Counted from the first letter of the stretch, positions 1-9,025 are shown. The stretch is 64,000 bases of DNA from Massilia sp. Leaf139 (GCF_001424165.1 NZ_LMOJ01000012.1:186863-250862); one strand, 5' to 3'. Made by a program: numbers and translations. The notes: generated from the sequence alone by a model not told the origin.

Positions 1-354
1 GAAGGACGGCACCGTCTTCGGGAAGTAGCCCCAGTCGAACAGCACCGGCACGCCGGCGATTTCCCAGTGGCCGCTCTGCGTGTCCTTGCCGGTCGATTGC
101 TCGCGTGCGACGCCCCAGGCGCCGGTGAAGCCATCGCGCTGGTCGAAGCCGGCAGCCCATTCGCCGCTGGCTTTATGGGCGGCGGCGGCCAGGCCAAGGC
201 GCTCCAGGTTCGGCAGCGACATCGGCTTGCCCTCATTTGCCGCCCACTTGGCGATGTGGCCGAAGGTGTTGGTGCCGGCGTCGCCGTATTTGTCGGCGTC
301 GGGCAGCGCGCCCAGGCCGAAGGAGTCAAGCAGGAGGATGAATGCGCGTGACAT
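1..354 (-). CDS. deoB: Phosphopentomutase, 5' part only
   Basis: Cut by the left window edge: only the first 118 codons are present, from an ATG at 354. DeoB interconverts ribose-1-phosphate or deoxyribose-1-phosphate and the 5-phosphates, downstream of nucleoside phosphorolysis in the cytoplasm. The N-terminus MSRAFILLLDSFGLGALPDA carries the metal-binding Asp near residue 10, and GKDTQSGHWEIAGVP is the conserved loop with the phosphorylated Thr of the alkaline-phosphatase-like mutase family. A GAGGA ribosome site lies just before the start. It begins 18 bp after the punA stop on the same strand, so punA-deoB form an operon in which the mutase uses the sugar phosphate made by the phosphorylase. 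Confidence 0.93.
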   Translation of the reverse strand, partial: MSRAFILLLDSFGLGALPDADKYGDAGTNTFGHIAKWAANEGKPMSLPNLERLGLAAAAHKASGEWAAGFDQRDGFTGAWGVAREQSTGKDTQSGHWEIAGVPVLFDWGYFPKTVPSF

Positions 355-372
355 GGAAGTCCTCGACGTGAA

Positions 373-1215
373 TTAAGCTTCTGCGCGCGGGATGGAGCCC
401 AGGCGCTCGGTGAACGAATGGATCAGGGTGACCAGGTCTTTCGCTGCGATCGCCGCGTACTTCAGGGTCTGCTCGTGCGACAGCGGGAACGGCGACAGGC
501 CTTCGGCCAGGTTCGTGATGGCCGAGATGCCGACCACTTTCAGGCCGCAGTGGCGGGCCGAAATCACTTCCGGCACCACCGACATACCCACGACATCGGC
601 GCCGAGCGTGCGGAAGGCGCGGATCTCGGCGGCGGTTTCGAAGTTCGGACCCGGCGCGGCCAGGTAGACGCCTTCGGCGACGGTGATGTTCTTGGCAACC
701 GCGGTTTCCTTGACCAGCGCGCGCAGGTCGGCATCGTAGGCATTGGCCATGCTGAAGAAGCGCGGGCCGAAGCGGTCGTCGTTCGGGCCGGCCATCGGGC
801 TGCCCGGCAGCAGGTTGATGTGATCCGTCAGGACGACGACGCTGCCGGCGTCGACTTCGGTGCGCAGCGAGCCGGCGGCATTCGTCACCAGCAGCATCTC
901 GCAGCCGAGCAGTTTGAAGGTGCGCACGGCCGAGGTCATGACATTCGCGCCATAGCCTTCGTAGAAGTGGCCGCGGCCCTTCATACAGACGACCGGCACG
1001 CCGGCCAGGGTACCCAGCACCAGTTCGCCGGCGTGGCCGTGCACGGTGCTGATCGGGAAGCCCGGCAGTTCCGCATAGCTGATCGAGACCGCGTCCGTCA
1101 TCTGCTCGGCGAGCACGCCGAGGCCGGAACCGAGGATCATCGCCACGCGCGGCTCGAAGCCCGGCTTACGGGCGCGAATGATCTCTGCGGCTTCGAATGG
1201 GGTATTGCTGGACAT
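373..1215 (-). CDS. punA: Purine nucleoside phosphorylase (inosine/guanosine/xanthosine type)
   Basis: 280 residues, the usual size for trimeric class I purine nucleoside phosphorylases. The enzyme splits purine nucleosides with phosphate into free base and ribose-1-phosphate. Visible family motifs in order are ILGSGLG (phosphate loop, about residue 28), HGHAGELVLG, GRGHFYEGY, TNAAGSL, GPNFET, and GMSVVPEVISARHCGL followed by ITNLAEG. The start is ATG at 1215 with AGAAGGAAAG just upstream. It is first in an operon with deoB and diverges from psuK across a 305-bp spacer. Whether it prefers inosine/guanosine or xanthosine (XapA-like) cannot be read from the sequence. Confidence 0.93.
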   Translation of the reverse strand: MSSNTPFEAAEIIRARKPGFEPRVAMILGSGLGVLAEQMTDAVSISYAELPGFPISTVHGHAGELVLGTLAGVPVVCMKGRGHFYEGYGANVMTSAVRTFKLLGCEMLLVTNAAGSLRTEVDAGSVVVLTDHINLLPGSPMAGPNDDRFGPRFFSMANAYDADLRALVKETAVAKNITVAEGVYLAAPGPNFETAAEIRAFRTLGADVVGMSVVPEVISARHCGLKVVGISAITNLAEGLSPFPLSHEQTLKYAAIAAKDLVTLIHSFTERLGSIPRAEA

Positions 1216-1461
1216 GGTCTTTCCTTCTATGGAATCTTAAAAGCTGGGATGGAGAGGCGGTCGTGCGGGCTGGCGGGGAAGCGGCCCGGCGCCACGGAAG
1301 GGGCGCAGATAAGCCAAAAATTATTATAACTATGCATTATCGTGGATATGTAGGGCAAATACCATTTCTCTTGCCCATTTATATGAAGGACGACTAAATC
1401 GGCGCCGGTGCATCGGTTCTCGTTGGCCTTCCGCGACAACTTGGCTGTTCGCCATTAACGG
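1216..1461. promoter_or_regulatory. AT-rich part of the divergent punA / psuK spacer
   Basis: This non-coding stretch has a marked AT-rich island at about 1315-1400 in an otherwise GC-rich region. On the minus strand TATAAT reads from 1328 to 1323 and could be the -10 of punA-deoB, but no good -35 is placed at the right distance. The psuK promoter lies in the adjoining 1462-1508. Confidence 0.35.
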
Positions 1462-1508
1462 TTGACCCGAGCCAAACATTTGTTTAGGATGGACAAACAT
1501 TTGTTTAG
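1462..1508 (+). promoter_or_regulatory. psuK promoter with two tandem operator-like repeats
   Basis: TTGACC at 1462-1467 and TAGGAT at 1485-1490 are separated by 17 bp, a good sigma-70 promoter. Two identical 15-bp sequences, caaacatttgtttag, lie at 1473-1487 and 1494-1508. Each contains the dyad AAACA-TT-TGTTT, and they are offset by 21 bp, two helical turns. The first covers the spacer and -10 and the second covers the expected transcription start, a layout typical of repression. The helix-turn-helix at the N-terminus of PsuK is the obvious candidate binder (inference); the LysR gene at the end of the operon is the alternative. Confidence 0.7.
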
Positions 1509-1520
1509 ATCACCGACTCC

Positions 1521-2618
1521 GTGACCGACACCTCGAAAAAAGAACAGTTGTACGAGCTGATCCGCGCCAATCCCTTCATCGCGCAGCAGGACATCGCCGC
1601 CGAACTGAATCTGTCGCGCTCGGCCGTGGCCGGCTATATCGCCAGCCTGGTGCGCGAACGGCGCCTGCTCGGGCGCGCCTACGTGCTGGCCGGCGAGCGC
1701 CCGATCGTCTGCGTCGGCGCGGCCAATCTCGACCGCAAGCTACGCGCATCAGGCCCGCTGATGATGGGCACCTCGAACCCGGCCAGCGCCGTGGAATCTT
1801 TCGGCGGCGTGGCGCGCAACATCGCCGAGAACCTGGCGCGCATGGGCGCAGCCGTCAGCCTGGTCACGGCGGTCGGCAACGATTCCTCGGGACGCGCCCT
1901 GCTCGACCACGCCGCCGGCGCCGGCATCGATACGCGCGGCGCGCTGAAACTCGACGACGCCGGCAGCGGCACCTATACCGCGGTGCTGGATGCCGACGGC
2001 CAGATGGCGGTCGCACTAGCCGACATGGCGCTCTACGACCGCATCACCCCGGCCTTCCTCGACCTGCGCCGCCAGCAGCGCGCCAGCGCTTCGCTGATCG
2101 TGGCCGACCTGAACCTGCCGCAGGACGCGATCGCGACGCTCCGGCGGGACGCGGCCGCCGACGGCGTCATGCTGGTCATCGTCGCCGTCTCGGAACCGAA
2201 GATGGGGCGCCTGCCGCCCTCGCTGCAGGGCCTGCGCCTGCTGATCCTGAACGCGGGCGAACTGGCCGCGCGCGTGGGCCGCGCGTTGACAAGCGACGCC
2301 GACCTGGCCGCTGCCTGCGCCGAGCTGCAGGCGCAGGGCGCGCAGGACGTCGTCGTCACGCTCGGCGCGCGCGGCGTCCTGTTCACCACCGCCGACGGGG
2401 TCGCGCACCTGGACGCGCCGCCGGCCGAGGTCGTCGACGTCACCGGCGCCGGCGACGCCTTTGCCGCCGCCGTGTGCCTGTCGCTGCAGGATGCCGGCGC
2501 CGACCTGGCGCTGGCCTGCCGCCGCGGCCTGCAGCTGGCCAGCCTCACCATCGGCTGCCGCGAGACGGTCTGTCCGCAACTGACGCCCGAAACCTTCGGC
2601 GCCCTCCTTCACGATTGA
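1521..2618 (+). CDS. psuK: PfkB-family kinase with N-terminal helix-turn-helix, probable pseudouridine kinase
   Basis: 365 residues, GTG start. Residues about 5-55 form a winged helix-turn-helix ([20 protein letters not shown]...SRSAVAGYI). The rest is a PfkB sugar kinase: [15 protein letters not shown] near residue 94, and [13 protein letters not shown] near 306 with the catalytic Asp and anion hole. The partner gene psuG, 11 bp downstream, points to phosphorylation of pseudouridine to pseudouridine 5'-phosphate. E. coli PsuK lacks the extra domain while the related E. coli YeiI has it, so specificity rests on context. No convincing ribosome site precedes the GTG, and the predicted leader is short. 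The DNA-binding domain suggests a kinase that also regulates its own operon. Confidence 0.85.
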   Translation: MTDTSKKEQLYELIRANPFIAQQDIAAELNLSRSAVAGYIASLVRERRLLGRAYVLAGERPIVCVGAANLDRKLRASGPLMMGTSNPASAVESFGGVARNIAENLARMGAAVSLVTAVGNDSSGRALLDHAAGAGIDTRGALKLDDAGSGTYTAVLDADGQMAVALADMALYDRITPAFLDLRRQQRASASLIVADLNLPQDAIATLRRDAAADGVMLVIVAVSEPKMGRLPPSLQGLRLLILNAGELAARVGRALTSDADLAAACAELQAQGAQDVVVTLGARGVLFTTADGVAHLDAPPAEVVDVTGAGDAFAAAVCLSLQDAGADLALACRRGLQLASLTIGCRETVCPQLTPETFGALLHD

Positions 2619-2629
2619 TTGGAATTACC

Positions 2630-3544
<915 letters not shown>

Positions 3545-3551
3545 AGCAACC

Positions 3552-4457
3552 ATGTCGATCGACCTGAAACAGCTGAAATACTTCCTCGCCGTCGCCGAAG
3601 AAAAAAGCTTCAGCCGCGCCGCCGAGCGCCTGCACATCTCGCAGCCGCCGCTCTCCCAGCAGATCATGAAGCTGGAAGCGGAACTCGGCGTGCGCCTGTT
3701 CGCGCGCACCACGCGCAGCTTCGAGCTGACCGTGGCGGGCAAGGCGCTGATGGCGGAAGCGGCCGATCTGCTGGGCCGCATGCGCATGACGATCGACACC
3801 ATCCGCCAGATCGACCGCGGCGAAGTCGGGCGCCTGCGCGTGGGCATCGTCGGTTCGGCGATGTGGGGGCCGATCCCGAGTTTGCTGGAGCGCTTCCAGA
3901 GCGAGTTCCCGAAGGTGACCTGGACACTGCACGAATTGGGGCCGGACGAGCAGTTCGAGGCGCTGCGTTCGAAGCAGATCGACGTCGGCTTCTGGCGCGA
4001 GCCGCGCCTGGAAGAGGAAGCCTTGAAAAGCGCGCACCTGCACCAGGAATTGTGCTTCCGCGAGAACGTCTGCGTGGCCGTGCACAAGGGCCACGCGCTG
4101 GCGCGGCGCGAGGCGATCGACCTGGTCGACATCGCCAACGAACCGATGCTGACCCTGCACCTGAGCCAGTCGGCCGAGCCGCGCTACCTGATCCAGTGCT
4201 GCGTCAACGCCGGCTTCCAGCCGACGATCTTCCAGGAGGCGGCCGAGCCGCAGACGCTGCTGGCGATGGTCGGTGCCGGCCTTGGCGTGGCGCTGATGCC
4301 GGAGACGACCAGCCGCATCGGTTGGCCGGGGGTGGTGTTCGTGCCGATCAGGACGAATACTCCGTCGGCGAATCTGTATATTACCTACACCAGCCAGGAC
4401 GATGCGCCGGTGGTGCGGGCGTTTTTGAAAATTTTAAAGCCGGATGGGGGTACGTAG
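3552..4457 (+). CDS. LysR-family transcriptional regulator
   Basis: 301 residues. The N-terminal winged helix-turn-helix is clear (LKQLKYFLAVAEEKSFSRAA, then LHISQPPLSQQI), followed by a periplasmic-binding-protein-like effector domain from about residue 90. It starts 7 bp after psuG, so it belongs to the psuK-psuG transcript. LysR regulators usually lie divergent from their targets; being last in the operon leaves its target uncertain. The stop codon TAG at 4455-4457 is part of a palindromic repeat starting at 4452, so the repeat may have defined the present C-terminus. Confidence 0.85.
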   Translation: MSIDLKQLKYFLAVAEEKSFSRAAERLHISQPPLSQQIMKLEAELGVRLFARTTRSFELTVAGKALMAEAADLLGRMRMTIDTIRQIDRGEVGRLRVGIVGSAMWGPIPSLLERFQSEFPKVTWTLHELGPDEQFEALRSKQIDVGFWREPRLEEEALKSAHLHQELCFRENVCVAVHKGHALARREAIDLVDIANEPMLTLHLSQSAEPRYLIQCCVNAGFQPTIFQEAAEPQTLLAMVGAGLGVALMPETTSRIGWPGVVFVPIRTNTPSANLYITYTSQDDAPVVRAFLKILKPDGGT

Positions 4458-4601
4458 GGTGGGCACTCCGTGCCCACGCGGGATCACGGGTTGATATGCG
4501 GCGCCACTAAACCAAGCGGTCACGTGTGCAAACCGGCTGTTTTCAAACGTAATGGGCTATTAACCGCCGTACCGCGTGGGCTCGAGAGCCCACCCTACGT
4601 C
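4452..4601. repeat. Inverted pair of REP-like palindromes between convergent genes
   Basis: The left palindrome, 4452-4482, reads acgtagggtgggc, loop actccgt, gcccacgcgg. The right one, 4571-4601, is its mirror image: accgcgtgggc, loop tcgaga, gcccaccctacgtc. About 88 bp of unremarkable sequence lies between. Two stem-loop units facing each other match the layout called BIME or REPIN. It fills the whole gap between the convergent LysR gene and pcp, overlapping the LysR stop and touching the pcp stop, and may end transcription from both sides. Confidence 0.8.
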
Positions 4602-5244
4602 AGTGGGTAGCTCCACCTGCTTCGACTACGGCCTCACCACCCCGCACCGCCACTTCCATCGCCACCTTCAACCCGGCGATGATGTCGTCCAACGCCATCG
4701 ACGGCGCCCCCGCGAACGCTGCGGCCTGCTCCGGCAAATACGGCACGTGAATGAATCCGCCCATCACCTGTTTGTCCCGCAGGTGATGCATCAAACCATA
4801 GAACACGTGGTTGCAGACAAAGGTGCCCGCCGTCTGCGATACCGACGCCTTCAGATCGCGCTCGCGCATCGCGCCCACGATGGCTTTTACCGGCAGGGAC
4901 GCGAAATAAGCGGCCGGGCCATCCTCGGCGATCGGCGCGTCGATCGGCTGCTGGCCGCCGTTATCGACGATCGGCGCGTCGTCGACATTGATCGCCACCC
5001 GCTCGACCGTCAGATCGGGACGCCCGCCGGCCTGGCCGACGCAGATCACGATGTCGGGCCGGATCTCGTCGACGGCGCCGCACAGCACCCGGTTGGCCTG
5101 GCCGAAGACGCAGGGCAGCTGCAGGATTTCGACCATGTAATCCTCGTCGATCCAGCCCTTGAACGAACGCACCGCCTCCCAGGCCGGGTTGATCGTCGCT
5201 CCATTGAACGGCTCGAAACCTGTCAGCAGCACAGTTTTTTTCAT
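4600..5244 (-). CDS. pcp: Pyrrolidone-carboxylate (pyroglutamyl) peptidase I
   Basis: 214 residues, normal for peptidase family C15. It removes N-terminal pyroglutamate (5-oxoproline) from peptides in the cytoplasm. The N-terminus LLTGFEPFNGATINPAWEAV is diagnostic. Family motifs carry the triad: GQAGGRPDLTVERVAIN (Glu), AGTFVCNHVFYGLMH (Cys nucleophile) and GGFIHVPYLPEQ (His). It begins 2 bp after the DUF979 stop and is last in the operon DUF969-DUF979-pcp. The stop codon sits against the right palindrome of the repeat at 4452-4601. Confidence 0.93.
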   Translation of the reverse strand: MKKTVLLTGFEPFNGATINPAWEAVRSFKGWIDEDYMVEILQLPCVFGQANRVLCGAVDEIRPDIVICVGQAGGRPDLTVERVAINVDDAPIVDNGGQQPIDAPIAEDGPAAYFASLPVKAIVGAMRERDLKASVSQTAGTFVCNHVFYGLMHHLRDKQVMGGFIHVPYLPEQAAAFAGAPSMALDDIIAGLKVAMEVAVRGGEAVVEAGGATH

Positions 5245-5246
5245 GA

Positions 5247-6203
5247 TTATCTATTCATGAGGAAGTAGAGGAGGACGATGTTCGCCGCCAGCAAGGGCAG
5301 CGCCGTCGGGATTTGCGCCTTGATCACCGCGTTTTTGTCAGGCAACTCCAGCAAGGCTGCGGGGACGATATTAAAGTTCGCTGCCATCGGCGTCATTAAT
5401 GTGCCGCAATACGCGCTGAACATGCCGATGGCAGCCATTACAGCAGGATTGGCATCGTACTGTCCAATCAAGACGGGGACGCCGATGCCGCCGGCGATCA
5501 CCGGGAAAGCGGCGAAACCATTGCCCATGATGATGGTGAACAGGGCCATGCCGATGCAATACAGGGCCACCGCGGCGAAGCGCGAATCGACGGCGAACCA
5601 GGCGGTCGTCACCTGCGCCACCGCCTTGCCGACGCCGGCCTCGGCGAACAGCAGGCCGAGCACGGCCAGCATGTGCGGCAGCGTCACCGCCCAGCTCATG
5701 GCGTCGACCAGGCGCCGCGCCTCGCGCAGGCCCTGCACCGGACTGGCGCGCGTCAGCCAGCAGGCCGCGCCCAGGGCCAGCAAGGCGCCCAGACCCAGGC
5801 TGGCGAGCGTCAGGTGCGCCTTGTCGAACAGGGCGAATTCGCCGATGTGCACGTCCTTCAGCAGCGTCGCGCCCAGCACCGTCACCAGCGGAATCACCAG
5901 CGCCGGCAGGAACAGGCGGTTGCCCAGGCGGGCGGCGCTGGCGCGGCGGGCGCCCTCGTCGAGCGTGCCGTGCTTGCCCGGCTTGACCAGGCCGCAGCCG
6001 GCCAGCAGCGCCATCGCGATCATGACGGCACCGGCCACGGCCGGGGCCATGAAGTCGCCCGCCAGATAGACGGTCGCATACAGGCCCCAGAACAGCGCGG
6101 AGGTGATGCGGCGCGGATGATCGCGGTCGAAGGCGGTGAGCAGCGCGACGAAGGCGAGCAGCAGGCCGACCAGCAGATATAGAAGATGCAGCGAAAAGAT
6201 CAC
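5247..6203 (-). CDS. DUF979 family multi-pass membrane protein
   Basis: 318 residues from a GTG at 6203 that overlaps the TGA of the upstream DUF969 gene (GTGA). A longer open frame to 6296 exists, but it runs through DUF969 and its first 31 residues are Arg/Pro-rich with no membrane character. The protein is almost entirely hydrophobic, with about nine membrane segments, starting IFSLHLLYLLVGLLLAFVAL. DUF979 and DUF969 proteins occur as neighbours and resemble two halves of a permease. Their position in an operon with pcp suggests transport of pyroglutamate or a related compound; that is inference, since I know of no settled function for the family. Confidence 0.8.
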   Translation of the reverse strand: MIFSLHLLYLLVGLLLAFVALLTAFDRDHPRRITSALFWGLYATVYLAGDFMAPAVAGAVMIAMALLAGCGLVKPGKHGTLDEGARRASAARLGNRLFLPALVIPLVTVLGATLLKDVHIGEFALFDKAHLTLASLGLGALLALGAACWLTRASPVQGLREARRLVDAMSWAVTLPHMLAVLGLLFAEAGVGKAVAQVTTAWFAVDSRFAAVALYCIGMALFTIIMGNGFAAFPVIAGGIGVPVLIGQYDANPAVMAAIGMFSAYCGTLMTPMAANFNIVPAALLELPDKNAVIKAQIPTALPLLAANIVLLYFLMNR

Positions 6204-6892
6204 TTGCCCGCTCCTTCGCGGCGGATGGCGGCGTCGAGGCGGCGCAGGTTCCAGCTGTGGATGACGAAGGCGCAGACCGCGGTCGGGATGCCCCACAGCG
6301 CCATGTGCAGCGGATCGACCTCGATCCCCTCGGCGCGCAGGATGGTCTGCATCAGCACGATGGCGCCGAAGGCGACGAAGATGTCTTCGCCGAAGAACAG
6401 GCCGACGTTGTCGGTGGCCGCCGCCATGGCGCGGATGCGGTAGCGCAGCGCCTCCGAGATGCTGCCATTACGCGCCTCGGCCGCACCCTCGGCCAGCGGC
6501 GCGACCAGCGGGCGCACCATCGAAGGCTGGCCGCCCAGGCTGGTCAGGCCCGCCGCGGCCGACACTTCGCGCAGGAACAGGTAGACGATCAAGAGGCGCC
6601 CGGAAGTCGCCGAGCGGATCTTCGCGATGCTCGCCATCGCATGCTCCTTCAGCCCGAAGCGTTCGAGCAGCCCGACCGCCGCCAGCGGCAGGAGCAGCAC
6701 CAGCGGCAGGTTGCGCGTTTTGAGGAAGGCGGTGCCGAGCGACTCGAGCACGTGCATGACGGGCATCGCGGCGGCGGCCCCGGTGACGGCGCAGGCGGCA
6801 ACGACCACCAGCACGGGATTGGCCCGCAGCAGGAAGCCGGCGGCGATGACGGCCACGCCCAGCAGCGGCCACAGGTTGACGGCGGTTTGCAT
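6200..6892 (-). CDS. DUF969 family membrane protein
   Basis: 230 residues from ATG 6892, which has GGAGAG about 5 bp upstream. An open frame to 7024 has no ribosome site and a basic, non-membrane extension. The start MQTAVNLWPLLGVAVIAAGF is a membrane segment and about five to six more follow. GGQPSMVRPL and TDNVGLFFGEDIF are conserved-looking polar loops. It is first in the operon with DUF979 and pcp and is translationally coupled to DUF979 by a 4-bp overlap. Taken together the pair looks like a two-subunit transporter; the substrate is unknown, with 5-oxoproline suggested only by context. Confidence 0.8.
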   Translation of the reverse strand: MQTAVNLWPLLGVAVIAAGFLLRANPVLVVVAACAVTGAAAAMPVMHVLESLGTAFLKTRNLPLVLLLPLAAVGLLERFGLKEHAMASIAKIRSATSGRLLIVYLFLREVSAAAGLTSLGGQPSMVRPLVAPLAEGAAEARNGSISEALRYRIRAMAAATDNVGLFFGEDIFVAFGAIVLMQTILRAEGIEVDPLHMALWGIPTAVCAFVIHSWNLRRLDAAIRREGAGK

Positions 6893-7139
6893 GCACTCTC
6901 CGGCTTGGTAGTTGGCTGAACGATTCGGCGCAGCGAGTGTAACCGAAGCGAGCTTGCGTAGACGAAACATCCTGCGCGGCCCCGCCGACGGCCTGCCCGA
7001 CAGTCTGTGGCGCGGCCGCCGCACGCGGCCGGCAAGCGCTTGCGCACCTGCGCACGCTTGATTAGGCTCATACGCACAGCACGACCGGCCACTACTCTCG
7101 GGGCATCACCGGCAACGCTGCCATCCATAAGGAGACACC

Positions 7140-8318
7140 ATGCGCCTGCCCGACCTGTTGCACGTGTTTTCGCTCGCCCTGCGGCGCCTGGCCAGGCGTC
7201 TCGGGCCCCTTGTCCTGTGCGGCGCGCTGGCCGCCTGCGGTGGCGGCGTGGCGATCGGCTTCGGCTATTCCGACTACGACGACGACCACCACGACCGGCC
7301 GGACAATCCCCCTCCGCCCGCGGGCGAGCCGGGTATCTTCCTGGTGGCCGGCGGCCTCTGCCCGAACTGCGGCGGCTCGCTCGACGGCTCGGGTTCGAAC
7401 GCCCGCTTCGACGGCCCTGAAGGCATCGTCACCGCGCCCGACGGCAACCTGTATGTCACTGAGAAGAACAGTGCCACCATCCGCCGGGTCTCGCCGCAGG
7501 GCGTGGCCGTTACCTTCGCCGGCAGCGCCGGCGCAATCGGCAGCCTGGACGGCGCCGGCACCGGCGCGCGTTTCAATTCGCCGACCCGGATCGAGGCCGA
7601 CGCCGACGGCAACCTGTACGTGACCGACACCGGCAACTCGACCATCCGCCGCATCAGCGCGGCAGGTGCCGTCACCACCCTGGCCGGCGCCGCGGGCCAG
7701 TGCGGCAGCGCCGACGGCGACGCGCGCAACGCCCGCTTCTGCTCGCCGCAGGGCATTGCGCTCGACCGCCAGGGAAATTTGTATGTGGCCGACACGCTGA
7801 ACCACACGATCCGACGCATCGACCGCGCGAACGTGGTCACCACGATCGCCGGAACCGCGGGTTCCTGCGGCAGCACCGACGGGCGCGGGGCGGCCGCGCT
7901 CTTCTGCGAGCCTCAGGACATCGACGTCGACTCCGCCGGCTTCCTGTACGTGGCCGATACGGCCAATTCGACGATCCGCGAAATCTCGCCCGCGGGCGAG
8001 GTGCGCACCATCGCCGGGGCGGCCGGCCAGTGCGGCAGTGCCGACGGCACCCTGAACAATGCCCGCCTGTGCCGCGCCGCCGGACTCGCGCTCGATGGCG
8101 CAGGCAGCCTGTTCGTGGCCGATACCGGCAACGGCACGATCCGGCGCATCGACATCTCGAACAAGGTCAGCACCGTGATCGGCGTTCCCGGCAACCAGAA
8201 CAATGTGCTCGGCCCCCTGCCTGGCGGGTTGAACGCGCCGCGCGGCATTACGGCCTTCGGTGCGGGAGCGCTGGCGGTTAGCGTCCAGAACCTGGTGCTG
8301 AAGGTGGTGCCGCGCTAG
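7140..8318 (+). CDS. NHL-repeat lipoprotein (beta-propeller)
   Basis: 392 residues, ATG with GGAG 5 bp upstream. A lipoprotein signal ends at LAAC with Cys33, so the protein should be anchored in the outer or inner membrane. After an acidic His-rich linker (DYDDDHHDRPD) come five NHL-type blades of about 55 residues, each with GNLYVTDTGNSTIRRI-like strands followed by AGxxGxxGSxDG. Four of the loops contain one or two extra Cys (GQCGSADG, ARFCSPQG), which could form disulfides in the periplasm. Such propellers bind ligands or proteins and no enzyme activity can be assigned. Its stop overlaps that of the convergent YciI-like gene. Confidence 0.85.
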   Translation: MRLPDLLHVFSLALRRLARRLGPLVLCGALAACGGGVAIGFGYSDYDDDHHDRPDNPPPPAGEPGIFLVAGGLCPNCGGSLDGSGSNARFDGPEGIVTAPDGNLYVTEKNSATIRRVSPQGVAVTFAGSAGAIGSLDGAGTGARFNSPTRIEADADGNLYVTDTGNSTIRRISAAGAVTTLAGAAGQCGSADGDARNARFCSPQGIALDRQGNLYVADTLNHTIRRIDRANVVTTIAGTAGSCGSTDGRGAAALFCEPQDIDVDSAGFLYVADTANSTIREISPAGEVRTIAGAAGQCGSADGTLNNARLCRAAGLALDGAGSLFVADTGNGTIRRIDISNKVSTVIGVPGNQNNVLGPLPGGLNAPRGITAFGAGALAVSVQNLVLKVVPR

Positions 8319-8623
8319 TCCTGTTCGGGATGCACGGGGGTGGCCGCGAGATCGCCCACGACCGTATTCCAGCGCCGCACGTGGAAGGCGCGCACCAGGC
8401 CGTGGGTTACGTAGGGATCGGTGGCGGCGAAGAGCTGGGGCGTTTCCGGGCTGTCGCAGCTGAAGACCAGCAGGGCGCGGTCGGCCGGATCGTCGAGGGC
8501 GCCGGCCAGCACGAGCTCGCCGCGCTGCTGGGCTTCCCAGGCCAGCTTCAGGTGGGCATTGCGGAATTCTGCGCGGCGCTCCAGGTAATCGGGCGCGAGA
8601 TCATAGGTGAGCAGGAAATGCAC
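8315..8623 (-). CDS. YciI-like protein
   Basis: 102 residues from GTG 8623, preceded by GAAGGAAA. The frame is open to 8767 but the upstream 48 codons run through a repeat region and lack family features. The sequence begins HFLLTYDLAPDYLERRAEFR and has AGALDDPADRALLVF and the late Asp-Pro-Tyr motif ATDPYVTHGLV, as in the dimeric ferredoxin-like YciI family. The conserved His and Asp are thought to form an active site, but the role is unknown for most members. Its TAG overlaps the TAG of the convergent NHL gene by 2 bases (genes overlap 8315-8318). Confidence 0.82.
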   Translation of the reverse strand: MHFLLTYDLAPDYLERRAEFRNAHLKLAWEAQQRGELVLAGALDDPADRALLVFSCDSPETPQLFAATDPYVTHGLVRAFHVRRWNTVVGDLAATPVHPEQD

Positions 8624-8734
8624 GGGGTTTCCTTCATTGATGGATTGGCAAAACGCTGCGGCCATAGTACCCGATGCAGATGCGGCACACGCCACGTCCG
8701 CCTGAAACACCGGTGCGGCTTGCATCCGCCGTCT

Positions 8735-8901
8735 GAACGCGTGGGCGGCGTCGCGGCCGCGTGGCATCTTTGCTCCCGGGTGGAGCCGCCCCCCCTACGG
8801 ATCGGTGCCATCGTTCTCGCAAAAACAGGCGGCAGGAGGTAGGGTGGGCGGCTATACCTGACTGCGTGCGTCGACGCGCCTCGAATGCCGCCCACGCGTT
8901 C
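8735..8901. repeat. Inverted pair of REP-like units, tail-out arrangement
   Basis: The 402-bp gap 8624-9025 holds no gene but has two related units. Left unit 8735-8799 runs from gaacgcgtgggcggc to gccgccccccctacg. Right unit 8839-8901 runs from gtagggtgggcggc to gccgcccacgcgttc. The outer 15-bp ends (8735-8749 and 8887-8901) are perfect reverse complements. The core words gtagggtgggc and gcccacgcg match the other repeats in the window, but here the gtaggg ends face inward. No open frame with codon character covers it. Confidence 0.7.
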
Positions 8902-9025
8902 AACCCAAGCATGCATCATCGATCCATCCCCTGTAGCAAAAAGCACACTCCCCCGACGACCATCTTTCATGCTGCAATGCATGGCGATTTGGCGCACAGA
9001 ACAATTCTTACCGACGAGGTAGACT

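Noticed and set aside
418..1329. Long plus-strand frame over punA
   Set aside because: Antisense shadow; composition (Arg/Ala/Gly/His/Asp/Gln) is that of a reversed GC-rich gene.
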